The notes under the pieces are model-generated. The model made no database searches. It saw only the letters and a program-made list of their open reading frames with translations, and had not been told where the DNA came from. Shown here in pieces: positions 25,107-34,925 of a stretch of 64,000 nucleotides of DNA; positions within the stretch are counted from its first letter, which is position 1, and every line of letters starts with the position of its first letter. The DNA comes from Phlegmacium glaucopus. Its lineage: Eukaryota > Basidiomycota > Agaricomycetes > Agaricales > Cortinariaceae. The stretch is from positions 284,130 through 348,129 of the forward strand of contig MU130621.1 in assembly GCA_015039465.1 (NCBI GenBank), in the 5' to 3' direction. A program made the position numbers and the translations under genes.

Positions 25107-26922
25107 ATGCTTAACTCCCATTTGACTGTTTTAGAGTCCAGTTCTTCAGCTTACGCATCAGCCACACTCTTCCGCACACCTCAGCTCGAGTCTACCTCCG
25201 GCCAGGTTAAAGACTGGCGTTCAATAACATATCAACAATTCCATCACGACGTCGAACTCTTTGCCCAGCATTGGACAAATGTTTTCACCAACACTCGGAT
25301 ACCAAGGCGGTCCATTATCGGTCTCTGGTGAGTTCTCATGATCGCTCTCACAATGCTATAGGCTAACATTTGCCAAGGTTGAGTGGTTTTACATACACTG
25401 ATGTACTCCACATCTATGGTATCTCGCGAGCAGGGTATATCCCACAAATGTTCAGCCTTAGACTCCCCAATCCTACGGTCGTTCACGAGCTTCTGCAACG
25501 AGCTGGCGCTCAAGCCCTAATTTATGACGCATCTTTCGAATCGATATTAAACAACTTCCCGCTACCCATATATCGTGCCCTTACATCACTACCATCAGAA
25601 CCTACCCCAGTGTCACTGCCAACCATCTGGGACTCAAAAGAGGATGATGTTGCCTTTATCTTCCATACCAGTGGTTCGACGTCTGGTAGCCCCAAACTTG
25701 TGCCGATGACTTATCGCTGGTTGAGCAATATGGTGCTGAAATCGCATCATATCAGTAAACCTCGCGATGCTCATCGCCAGGATGTGACAGTTTGCATGTA
25801 AATATTTTTTAACGCATTTTTTTTGGGCTTCTGGCTGAAGTATGTTTAACAGGGGTAGTATGTGCCACATCGCTCAGACATTCAGTGAGTATCAACGTTC
25901 TGATTGCCGCTCCGCAATATTAACTTTCATTTTCCAGTGTTCGTCGGTTCCCTCCAACATGGGTCTTGTGTGATCCAACCAACTTCCATCGGGTTCTCCT
26001 CCGAGGAGCTGATAGATATGATTAGACGATGTGGCCTCAACCGTCTTAACCAATTTGGGTCGTTTTTGTCTGGACACTTCCGAAACGCACGTCAAGATGC
26101 CAAGTTGCTTTCGATGTTACTAAGCTTAGACGATGTTCTCTATTCGGGGCTGGCTCTGTCTCAAGAAGAAGAGCAATGGGCGTTAAAGAGTGGGATGAAA
26201 CTAAGGGTGAGTCCTCCTTCAATAATTACACTCGATTTTTCTAAATGACGATTTCGTTCCCTTAGAATTTGTTTGGTAGCACAGAAATCGGAGTAATGCT
26301 CCTCTCCGGTGGGCACGACAGGAACCCTGCCCTACTCCAAGCTCTTCCTGGCACCTCGTATCGCTTCGTTCCGATTGACTCGGCTCAAGAGGAAGGTGTT
26401 TACCAATCTAACGCTGCCCTATATGAACTCGTTATTCTTGCCGATTCACCGGACTGCCCCAGCGCCGCCCTTCGACACGCAGATGGCAACTTTCATACCG
26501 GAGACCTCTTCCAACAAGTGTTCCCAGGATGGTACATATCCCGTGGCCGAGACGATGACTGGATTAAATCAGAGACAAGTCTGCGATGCGATACCAAGGC
26601 CATCGAGGACAACGCTCGCGCTATGTGCAGTAGCTTGATCGCCGAGTGTATTGTAGTCGGCTCGGGCCGACCCTCACCTATCATGTTCATCGAGCCAGCT
26701 GTCGACATGGATCACAATAAACTCAAGAAAGAGATCATTAGAAAAACACGCCACTTCCATTCCAGACGCTATCTCCACGAGCGCATAATTTCCTCTGACA
26801 TGATTGTAATCGTTCCGCGGCAAAGCCTGCCCAGAACTGCGACCAAGGGTAACATCCGACGGAAAGCTGTTGAAGAGGCATTCAAGACTGAAATTGACAA
26901 AATCTTCAACTGCGGGCAGTAA
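25107..26922 (+). CDS. stand-alone adenylate-forming enzyme (AMP-binding)
   Basis: An ANL-superfamily adenylation enzyme, activating a carboxylic or amino acid with ATP. The start is the ATG at 25,107. Four short introns lie at about 25,329-25,378, 25,799-25,853, 25,885-25,937 and 26,205-26,266. Core motifs are in order: FHTSGSTSGSPK (phosphate loop), NLFGSTEIGV (A5), HTGDLF (A7), GWYISRGRDDDWIK (A8) and LPRTATKGNIRRK with the A10 lysine. The protein is about 540 residues and ends at A10, with no carrier, reductase or condensation domain. Many basidiomycete relatives are alpha-aminoadipate-reductase-like A-T-R proteins; here only the A part exists. It could be a CoA ligase or act in trans on a carrier. 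The substrate is not predictable. No targeting signal is seen. Confidence 0.88.
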
Positions 26923-27686
26923 CTTATTATTTGTGACCCTTTCTCAAGAACAATTTTTTATCTTACTATTAATCAATACTTAGTTTTATTATTAACCTTT
27001 TATAATCAACCCGTCGTGTAATCTTATCTGCTTGTATTCATTCCCCCCCCCACCCCATCATTCGACATACCTGTATCCTTATTACTTTGTTATGTTTCGC
27101 TTTCAATTTGTAATGGACTCCCTCATCCGCAGGTCAGATAATGATACACTCAAAAATAGTTATTTGTTGTTTGAGCCACAAGTTGCCAGTCAGGACTCAG
27201 CGGGTTACCACTCCATCAAGTTTAATATAAATCACTTCTAACGCTGAAAACTGCACTGTCACCAACGTTTCAAACACTGGGGTGTTTCAGCGCGAAGCCA
27301 AGGCCCAATTGAGGCTGTACCTTATTCTTAATGAAGTGCCACCGTAACGCTGCTCCGTAACGCTGCTCCGTAACGATTATGCAGACTAATCACTGATCCG
27401 AGTCTGATCGGATCTAATCATCTATGACCATCACTACTTTTGCACCTTGAGTTATTGTTGAGTTACATACTTGCCGGTATAAGCTTCTCATCTCGAAAAA
27501 ATTCAAACATTGGTTACAAACCAAGTACACTCAAAGGAATGGTTCCTGAATTCATAATATTAAAAAGCGATGACAGGGAGATATAGGCCATAAATTTCAT
27601 TGGCCGCTCACTGGCGGAAATTCCCGAGGTCAATGACAACTGACGGCAGTTCGAGGGTTTGCCATATATATATAGTTTTGAAATTT
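26923..27686. other. intergenic, small repeat only
   Basis: AT-rich 3' flank. At 27,343-27,376 a 13-base unit (gtaacgctgctcc) occurs twice, followed by a partial third copy. Nothing else is recognised. Confidence 0.5.
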
Positions 27687-27996
27687 TGAAACAACTAGTT
27701 TAAATCTAAAAAAGGGTGAGTGAGACATTGAACTTTCAAGCTTTCGAATAGCTTCAATAGGGGCCTTGATACCGGTGATTTTCCCTCGAGCGACACTCCG
27801 TGACATCGTATCACATTATATATATATATATATATTGCCTGGTCTGAAACAACTAGTTTAAATCTAAATAAAGGGTGAATGAGGTATTGAACTTCAAGCT
27901 TTCGAATAGCTTCAATAGTGACCTTGATACTGGTGATTTTCCCTTGAACGACAACTCCGTGACATCGTATCGCATTATATATATATTTTGCCTGCT
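27687..27996. repeat. two-copy tandem repeat, unit about 158 bp
   Basis: Unit A (27,687-27,844) and unit B (27,845-27,996) both begin tgaaacaactagtttaaatc. They share the blocks caagctttcgaatagcttca and ctccgtgacatcgtatc, and both end in a TA microsatellite followed by ttgcctg. They differ by scattered substitutions and by the TA length. The frames across them are a consequence of the repeat, not a gene. Confidence 0.9.
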
Positions 27997-28172
27997 CTCG
28001 GGAGCCGGCCGACGGTACGGTACCGCCAGGGTTGACAGGAGACAATAACGTAGCTATGATGTTATTTCTATGTGTCTACCGATTGTGGATTGAAATGGCC
28101 GGTATGTAGAAGCAAAAAAAAGTTTGTTACAATACCCCGATTATCTTTACGTTACAGTGAACCGAATAGCGC

Positions 28173-30786
28173 CTATTGAGCCTCTTGATGATAGAGGGAC
28201 TCTTCCTGTATCTATGTAGAAGAAAACCCACGTCAGACGACGACCCTCGGCCCTCAATGCGGTGATTTGATTACTCACCCAAGGTTCGTCCTTTGATGTA
28301 TACTTTTTGGGCGGCCGTTGGAAACACGCAACACGATCCGCGTCTTTCCCATCTTTCAACGAAAATACCACTCCGACCTCATAATTAGAGATCTATTACG
28401 TATAGGAATTATGAAACGATGCATTGGAAAGGAGCAAAGGAGGCGTACGTTCAAAATGGGGTTAAATGACGACCCAGACAATGTCCCCCAAGCCGACGGT
28501 GTAAAATTATGAGATCCCACGTATGCCCACCCGGCGGCAGGTTCGACCACCTGAATCTCGTCATCGGTATCATCTTCAGTATCCGAGGATTCCTCTTGTG
28601 GTTTCTTAGACGAGAAGGGGTTATCTTGCAACATAGCAATTATCATCTTTTGTACATTTTAAATCAGGAGGGATAGCACGGCCTTTATGAGCAGATCCCA
28701 CCTTCGAATGCATCAATACATCGCCGCCTTTACTTTTGGAATCATAAAATTGGTCTCGGGGAAAATTCTTGGCGCTCCACTGCTTTCTCCGACAAAACAA
28801 TGTCCCACCTCCCTTGAAACACGTGGATCAATCAGTAAAGGATTATCTTTTAAAATGAAGCTAAATTATACCCTTTCGCCCATGGCGCTATCTTGGACAG
28901 TTGTTTTTGTTGGGTAAATCAATTTAACGGGTGGGTACGGGAGTTTTTCTCGAGATTTCTTTGTGCGGTCTAGCCAATCTTCAGCGCTCTCGCCCCTCGC
29001 AGACAAATGAAATTCATTAATCCACTGGGTTGTGTATATGCCGAGACTAGAACCCTGTAAACAGGAGATCGATCATGTCAACCTCTCAATGAGAACGACC
29101 CATCCTTGATTAATGATTGCTTACTTGACATTCAAGTAAAAGGGGTTTCGCCTGTTTTGATGTGCCGGTACGCATTCCTAGTTTTCGCACAGCTGCCATT
29201 AGGCGCGGATGTCCAGTTCTATCAGGGATCAGAATCAAGGATCATTGTAAGGGAAAAAAGATAGATTGACGAACTGAATTACACTTGGCCATCCTTCGTG
29301 TCTTCCAGCAATGGAAGGAACAAGCTGAGCTTTGACATTTGACCAATCCCAACGCTGACGCAACTCGTTAATAGACTTAATGGGAAGGTTTGGATGCTAA
29401 TTGAAGGTCTTGATTAGCAGGCCTTGTAGCCAAATAAAAATGCCACAAACATTGTCACTGATCATTGCCAAGAGCGCGGGTTTCACATTGACGGCGTGAA
29501 GCATTCGTTGCAATACAGCGGCGAAGTCATCAGATGCCTTTGGATCATGAGGTATAGGCTTCGAACGTAGTGGAATGTCCTGTAACCAGACTGACTGTTG
29601 GAAGCCTTTAGTAGATTATCAAGCTCTGGGCTGGGAAGTTTACGTTTTCCATGTCCCTCCAGTCGTATGCTATAAGATTCGCTGTAGAAATTACAACGCG
29701 CAATCTGCCTGTCTTATAAAACAGCTATTCAACATCAAAACGGTTAAGAAGAGTCAATAGTGATTGAAGGGTAAGTAGGCTTTACCAGCATAAACTGCGG
29801 AACAAGTCATTCAAAGGTCGTCTAAAAGGTGACAGAGATCGAAAACTTACCTTCATATGTTGACAGCCGTGGCCGGCACGCAGAAACGGGGTAGTTCTGA
29901 TCCAGTTTGGGAGAACGTTTTTGATGCTTGTTTCGCCCGAAGCATCTGGTTGTGCTACCATGATTACAGGAACAGAACGATCGAAAAATTCGTAAATCCA
30001 TGACCAATCCAATGAATACGATGATAGGATAGCAAAATCGAGTTCCGCTTTCTTTCGATAAGTCAAAGTTGAAAACTGGGAGGAAGAGGTAAGGATCAAG
30101 TAAACAAAACTTTACCTTTCCCAATACATCGGTCAACCGAATCGTTGCTTGACCATCTTTCCGCGGTTCGGCATATTGAGTGGCGGTTTGCCGTAATTCC
30201 CCATTCCAAAAGACTTGCTCTATCGTGGGTAACTCATGGAAGTTTTTAGAGCTGCTATCATGCGATATGTTAGATCGCTTGGAAGATGTATTTGAACAGG
30301 AAACCTGATGCCTCTTGGCAGGTGGCTCCTCTAAATCATCGTCGTCGTCGTCTGGTGCTGGAATAGAGTTAAAGCTTGCTTGAGGTCGGAGTCGTTTTTG
30401 ACGTTCGCGCCGTTCCTTCTCTAGCTGGGCTCTCTCCGATAAAAATGAAGACACCACTGATTGACTCGGCAGTTGATTGATGATTAGAGAATTAGCAATG
30501 CTGGTTTGAGAGGTACTGGTGGGAGTGGGCAATGATTCTGATTTTGAAGCCTTGAGCACATGCTTGAGTTCCTGTTGAAAGCGCGATTCCTCAATATCCT
30601 CATCGTCATCATCATTGTCAACGTTGATCACAGTGGGGCTTTTCGACGCCTCCTGAAGACTGAGAGCAATGGCTCTGCGTTGAAGTCAGCTTTGCTTTTG
30701 TATATGCAGTGTGGTGTAAACCTATCCAAGTCATGATCTTCGTTGACCATTTCGCCGTTAAGGGCCAGAAGTTGATCAAAGTTCAT
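28173..30786 (-). CDS. TDP1: tyrosyl-DNA phosphodiesterase 1 with N-terminal UIM
   Basis: A nuclear repair enzyme that removes tyrosyl peptides (stalled topoisomerase I) and other 3' adducts from DNA. The start is the ATG at 30,786-30,784 and the stop is at 28,175-28,173. Intron 1 ends just before DRAIALSLQEA, so exons 1-2 make a ubiquitin-interacting motif (acidic DHDLDR, then AIALSLQ). An acidic disordered region follows, then the catalytic fold: ELDFAILSSY, VAQPDASG, IKNVLPNW, first HxK (HMK near 29,863) with its Asn in STANLI, second HSK near 28,705 with its Asn in GSHNFTPSAWG. Both HKN motifs are therefore complete. The first HMK sits at an exon end and is followed by a 9-nt exon. About ten short introns. 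The UIM suggests recruitment to ubiquitinated chromatin or trapped Top1 (inference). Confidence 0.93.
29786..29794 (-). other. TDP1: 9-nt microexon of the TDP1 gene
   Basis: On the coding strand ccgcag/TTTATGCTG/gtaaag is flanked by normal acceptor and donor sites. Including it gives HMK-FML-LFYK, which has the length and hydrophobic pattern expected after the catalytic HxK of TDP1. Skipping it removes three residues in frame. Confidence 0.8.
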
Positions 30787-31510
30787 AGTTGTGACAGTTA
30801 TTACACAAACCATCCACGAGAATCACATGATGTGATGCGACGTAACGTGTGACCGAGGTTCGACGAACGTCACGTGCAATTCCGTGACAACACCAAAAAT
30901 GGAAGGTACGCGGTTAATTAAGACAAAAAACGCGCGTTTTGAGTAAAAGTTTGAGAAAAACTCGCCCATAAGTTGTAGGTTAGATTGAGACACACGCAAA
31001 AATGAAAAGAATTGCGACAGTCTTATTTCCAAAACAAAATTAACTGCTCCCTCAAACACATCTGGTCCTCTATAACAGTCCTTCGGACTCCTTCCACATT
31101 TTACCTTGCACCATGGGGCATAGGATTGTTTAGAGGTACCTATATTTGAAATTTTACAGTCATGCCGGGCAGTGTGAGTATTAATCGGAAGGCATCAATT
31201 GATCAAGCAGACAAGACATCTTGTAACTTGTTTGAGAAATAAGTCGTCACACGGTTCCCAGATTTCCATGAAATTTTGAGATGATTCTAAATGACGCCTG
31301 GGCCATTTTGTCGGAAGCATATTTTCCAATCCCTTTCTTAAAGCCTCAAAAAGGGCCATCCACTGCTTTTCCGAGCCATACCTTCTATATAAGGAAGTCA
31401 CAGGATGTCACGTCAGGTGACATTAGTCGGTTATGGATGATGTGACAATCAAAGAAATTTGATTGTGGTCTATGTTAGGTACAGGCCATCTCTAGTTAGT
31501 TTTCCGTTTA
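30787..31510. other. upstream region of TDP1 and left flank of the retroelement
   Basis: Contains several gtgac/gtcac-type words (30,825-30,890) and no convincing gene. The short minus-strand frame at 31,195-31,401 has no recognisable domain. Confidence 0.4.
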
Positions 31511-31791
31511 CACATCACATGACTCGCGTCGCGCCACCCTTTCTCTGTTTGCTCGTGTAGATACCTTAGATTTACTATATGAAGTCCGTTCTCTCTCATA
31601 TCTTATCCTCAGTTGTTCTCCGTCTCCTTGACGTTAACACTGAGGTAAGATCTTTGTTCCAACTGTAATATATACTATGACTCACTTCTTGTCATTATTA
31701 CCTAGACTCAATCTTCTAGGTACATAATAATATTAGTTGTTCTCCGTCTCCTTGACGTTAACACTGAGACTCAATCTTCTAGACTCGAACA
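31511..31791 (+). mobile_element. copia LTR, 5'-truncated, forward orientation
   Basis: Corresponds over 281 bases, at constant spacing, to the LTR written in mirrored form at 32,966-33,246, which shows the complete LTR as TGTTC...GAACA (300 bp). The first 19 bases are missing here. It ends cgaaca at 31,791. Inside it, 31,611-31,644 plus 31,706-31,719 recur as one uninterrupted block at 31,735-31,782, lacking a 61-nt GT...AG segment. Confidence 0.85.
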
Positions 31792-31930
31792 GTGAATGTT
31801 GGCGATGCTTACTGCCGCACAGCTGCCTCTCACATACTGCGGTGAGAGCTGCTTCACCCCAGTATGTGAGAGGCAGCTGTGCGGCAGTAAGCATCGCCAA
31901 CATTCTCCCCTGTATGGTTCGAAACACACG
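31792..31930 (-). mobile_element. integrase fragment with near-perfect fold-back
   Basis: Directly after the LTR end, about 42 bases of integrase sequence (tgttggcgatgcttactgcc at 31,798) are followed by a 22-nt spacer and then their inverted copy. The right arm continues collinear with 37,160-37,235 until the gap. In an intact element an LTR is followed by a primer-binding site and gag, not by inverted integrase. Confidence 0.85.
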
Positions 31931-32680
31931 NNNNNNNNNNNNNNNNNNNNNNNNNNNNNNNNNNNNNNNNNNNNNNNNNNNNNNNNNNNNNNNNNNNNNN
32001 NNNNNNNNNNNNNNNNNNNNNNNNNNNNNNNNNNNNNNNNNNNNNNNNNNNNNNNNNNNNNNNNNNNNNNNNNNNNNNNNNNNNNNNNNNNNNNNNNNNN
32101 NNNNNNNNNNNNNNNNNNNNNNNNNNNNNNNNNNNNNNNNNNNNNNNNNNNNNNNNNNNNNNNNNNNNNNNNNNNNNNNNNNNNNNNNNNNNNNNNNNNN
32201 NNNNNNNNNNNNNNNNNNNNNNNNNNNNNNNNNNNNNNNNNNNNNNNNNNNNNNNNNNNNNNNNNNNNNNNNNNNNNNNNNNNNNNNNNNNNNNNNNNNN
32301 NNNNNNNNNNNNNNNNNNNNNNNNNNNNNNNNNNNNNNNNNNNNNNNNNNNNNNNNNNNNNNNNNNNNNNNNNNNNNNNNNNNNNNNNNNNNNNNNNNNN
32401 NNNNNNNNNNNNNNNNNNNNNNNNNNNNNNNNNNNNNNNNNNNNNNNNNNNNNNNNNNNNNNNNNNNNNNNNNNNNNNNNNNNNNNNNNNNNNNNNNNNN
32501 NNNNNNNNNNNNNNNNNNNNNNNNNNNNNNNNNNNNNNNNNNNNNNNNNNNNNNNNNNNNNNNNNNNNNNNNNNNNNNNNNNNNNNNNNNNNNNNNNNNN
32601 NNNNNNNNNNNNNNNNNNNNNNNNNNNNNNNNNNNNNNNNNNNNNNNNNNNNNNNNNNNNNNNNNNNNNNNNNNNNNNNN
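31931..32680. other. assembly gap, 750 N
   Basis: Exactly 750 unresolved bases. The six-frame ORFs that span it are artefacts of translating N. Confidence 0.99.
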
Positions 32681-32944
32681 AGTTCAACTAACAGGGTCAG
32701 GAGAGCAATAGACATGTCTGTTGTTACCACGGTTCACGGATAGGCAATTGCTAAGGTTAGTGCCTTTCCGGTTCGTGTAGCTGTAAGCGATGGTGAAGTA
32801 AGCGAGGGTGTAACTTAGGTTCAGAAAGCAACAGTTAGTGTAAGGGCCATGGCTTTTGTGACGGCTGTAGAAGTGGTTTGGAGAGCGAGCATAATGTAAA
32901 GTTAGAGTGCAGCGGGCGGAGCCCGAGAGTCGAGCAACTCCCCC
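32681..32944. mobile_element. mirrored RNase H tail and polypurine tract
   Basis: The plain complement read left to right encodes the end of copia RNase H: DNNGAKCLS, then KHIDIRYHFIRSHIE, then the classic NTADIFTKPLS. A purine tract gaggggg follows at 32,938-32,944, just before the LTR. This is the missing C-terminus of the pol ORF at 34,926-37,391. Confidence 0.9.
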
Positions 32945-32946
32945 GG

Positions 32947-33246
32947 ACAAGTGTAAGCGAAAATAGTGTAGTGTACTGAGCGCAGCGCGGTGGGAAAGAG
33001 ACAAACGAGCACATCTATGGAATCTAAATGATATACTTCAGGCAAGAGAGAGTATAGAATAGGAGTCAACAAGAGGCAGAGGAACTGCAATTGTGACTCC
33101 ATTCTAGAAACAAGGTTGACATTATATATGATACTGAGTGAAGAACAGTAATAATGGATCTGAGTTAGAAGATCCATGTATTATTATAATCAACAAGAGG
33201 CAGAGGAACTGCAATTGTGACTCTGAGTTAGAAGATCTGAGCTTGT
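32947..33246. mobile_element. complete copia LTR, mirrored
   Basis: In plain complement it begins tgttcacatt and ends cgaaca, so the 5-bp terminal inverted repeats TGTTC/GAACA are perfect and the LTR is 300 bp. It is followed by ggttatgggcc (33,247-33,257), which has the position and look of a primer-binding site. Confidence 0.85.
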
Positions 33247-33299
33247 CCAATACCCGGTGCGACTGTTACGTGCGTGTCGACGGAGAGTGTATGACGCCA

Positions 33300-34925
33300 C
33301 TCTCGACGAAGTGGGGTCATACACTCTCCGTCGACACGCCGTCATTCGTAGCGGTTGTAAGAGGGGACATACCAAGCTTTGTGTGCGAGGTAAAAGGGTA
33401 AAAAGGTTACGAGCATTGCACCGTGTTGCAGTGCGAGTTAGGGCATAGAGAGAGGTCTCGGACTTATTTAAGTAACGAGGGCTCAAGTGGAGGAGGTAGG
33501 TAGGAGTCGAAATAGTGAAAGAGGGGTCAGAAAGCGAGGGTCGACCGAAAGCAATACGTGGTCCGAGCCATTCGAACTAGAAAAGAGCTCTCCGTTACTT
33601 AAAAATCCCGCAGCCTCTTTAGCAGTTCCTTTGGCTATTTCATGTCAAAGGGTACTCCGTATCGTTGACCCTTCCCTGGTGTCTCTAGCGTCTTCTGTTC
33701 AAGTTCGTCAAAGCAACTGAAACTGCACCTCCTACTTCCTAAGCCTCGTGCTCTCACAAATGGCTACTACGTCCCGAGCGTGAACCTCTCGAACAGTGGT
33801 CCTCCTTTACACTGCGGAAAATGTCTCACTTCATTCAAGGAGCACCGCAGAAGTGGCTACACAGGGTATGCTACTACGGTGTCTAGGTAGCTAAGTGACT
33901 GAAACGACTTCTTTCGCCAGAGCTGTCCCACTTAAGGACCACGACCTTGTTTGAGCTGCAAGTGTTTCTTCTCGAATAAGACAACTCATGGGAGTATCTA
34001 CAGGAGGGAACTTGGCAGAAAATCAAAAGATCACTAGTGCTTGAAGGGTAGGAGCTTATATGTGGGGTGGAACGATGGCGAACGTCAGTAAGCAGGTTGG
34101 CTATTGTCCAACTGCGTGCGTAACCCTCGTACTTCTGTCAGTGCTTCGAACTGCTGGCAACAAAAGGGAGACTTTCACTTTACGCGTTCTGTTAGCGGTG
34201 AACGGTACCAAGCGTCATAAGGTACCAACCGCCATCAGTACAGAGCCCGAACTCAGTGAAGCATTCAGGTCTTTTGCAAAGCCAGAAACTCATTCACTCT
34301 ACTTCAGGGACTCAGATCCTCTAAACGCTCTAACGAAAACCTTTTCTTAGGACGTTTTAGCCGTCGCCATCCTAGTATTAGCTAACTTCGTAAGCTGTAA
34401 AGTAACTGCGTACATGAGTATTGCAGGTAACGTCAGCATCATACCGTTCCTAGTTTGTCGTGCGTTCTATCTAGTGGCTACATACACAATAGTCGTGACC
34501 TGTTTCGGAACTGTCCTAATCTCCACCTCCTTCTACGTTGCACTACTCCTCTCTACTTACCGCAGCTCCGCCGTCGGTCAAGTCCACTACGGAAACGAAA
34601 AGGAAAGCTAAAGTTGCGAACTGGGAAGGGAAGGTAAGGAGGTGGAAACCGCTTCGTTACCAGAAATAGCACGCTAAAAGGAGGCGTTAACCTCGTGTCC
34701 TGCGGGTTTCCTAAAAACAGTACGAAAACTTAACATAGTGGACGCACTAACGTCATAAGTCTAGGTCCTGGCCTGAATCACCCAGAACTTCTGAGTTAAG
34801 AGACCGTAAGCTGTTGATTAGCCGACTAATATGTTAAATCGTCCCACAGTCCTCCTCGTCCCTGATGTCGTCACCTAACCGACAGTCGCTTTAGAACTAA
34901 CTAAACGCACTCCTCGTAAACCTTT
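33300..34925. mobile_element. mirrored gag-protease-integrase coding region
   Basis: Read from 34,925 to about 33,445 on the printed strand, 3'->5' and uncomplemented, there is one frame with no stop codon. Landmarks: gag zinc knuckle CSNCGGKSHDKDHC (34,696-34,655, CX2CX4HX4C); aspartic protease LDSGTSSHLL (34,315-34,307 for DSG); NLLSVGRM; integrase zinc-binding LWHHRMGHI...CEPC (33,877-33,770); and the first acidic residue in CDLCGP followed by YFIGFLDDFSDA. Near 33,445 an extra base relative to the copy at 37,300 shifts the frame inside the integrase core. The gag start is lost, so the left end is incomplete. In both normal directions the same bases are full of stops. Confidence 0.93.

Larger units (their letters stand above)
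32681..34925. mobile_element. copia segment written in mirror (reversed, not reverse-complemented)
   Basis: Neither printed strand is meaningful in the normal direction. Three independent signs show that the block is reversed. First, 32,966-33,246 is the plain complement of 31,511-31,791 in the same left-to-right order (for example agttgttctccgtctcc at 31,611 against tcaacaagaggcagagg at 33,066). Second, reading the printed strand from 34,925 leftwards without complementing gives an open copia gag-protease-integrase frame. Third, reversing the block in place joins the pol RNase H exactly at 34,926: the minus strand cacccagtt then continues tcaagttgattgtccc, as it does in the second copy at 37,392-37,425. 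After correction, 34,925 back to about 33,300 becomes a plus-strand gag-PR-INT half, and the LTR plus RNase H tail lie on the minus strand next to pol. Confidence 0.95.

Noticed and set aside
2134..26922. A single biosynthetic gene cluster from the polyketide synthase to the adenylating enzyme
   Set aside because: The peptidase, hydrolase and membrane protein between them are ordinary genes, and no P450, oxidoreductase, cluster regulator or transporter is seen nearby.
31195..31401. Small minus-strand gene upstream of the LTR
   Set aside because: 68 codons, no motif and no splice partners. It lies in the flank of a rearranged retroelement.
31737..32743. Open frames of about 300 codons on both strands across 31,737-32,743
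   Set aside because: Most of each frame is the 750-N gap; the rest is retroelement debris and mirrored sequence.
33138..34637. Short open frames on both strands between 32,684 and 34,637
   Set aside because: The block is reversed. In the correct reading these bases encode gag, protease and integrase, so the printed frames are accidental.
32681..34925. Parallel-stranded or mirror-repeat DNA as a biological structure
   Set aside because: The similarity extends through protein-coding sequence and restores a reading frame on simple reversal, which points to data handling rather than a selected DNA structure.
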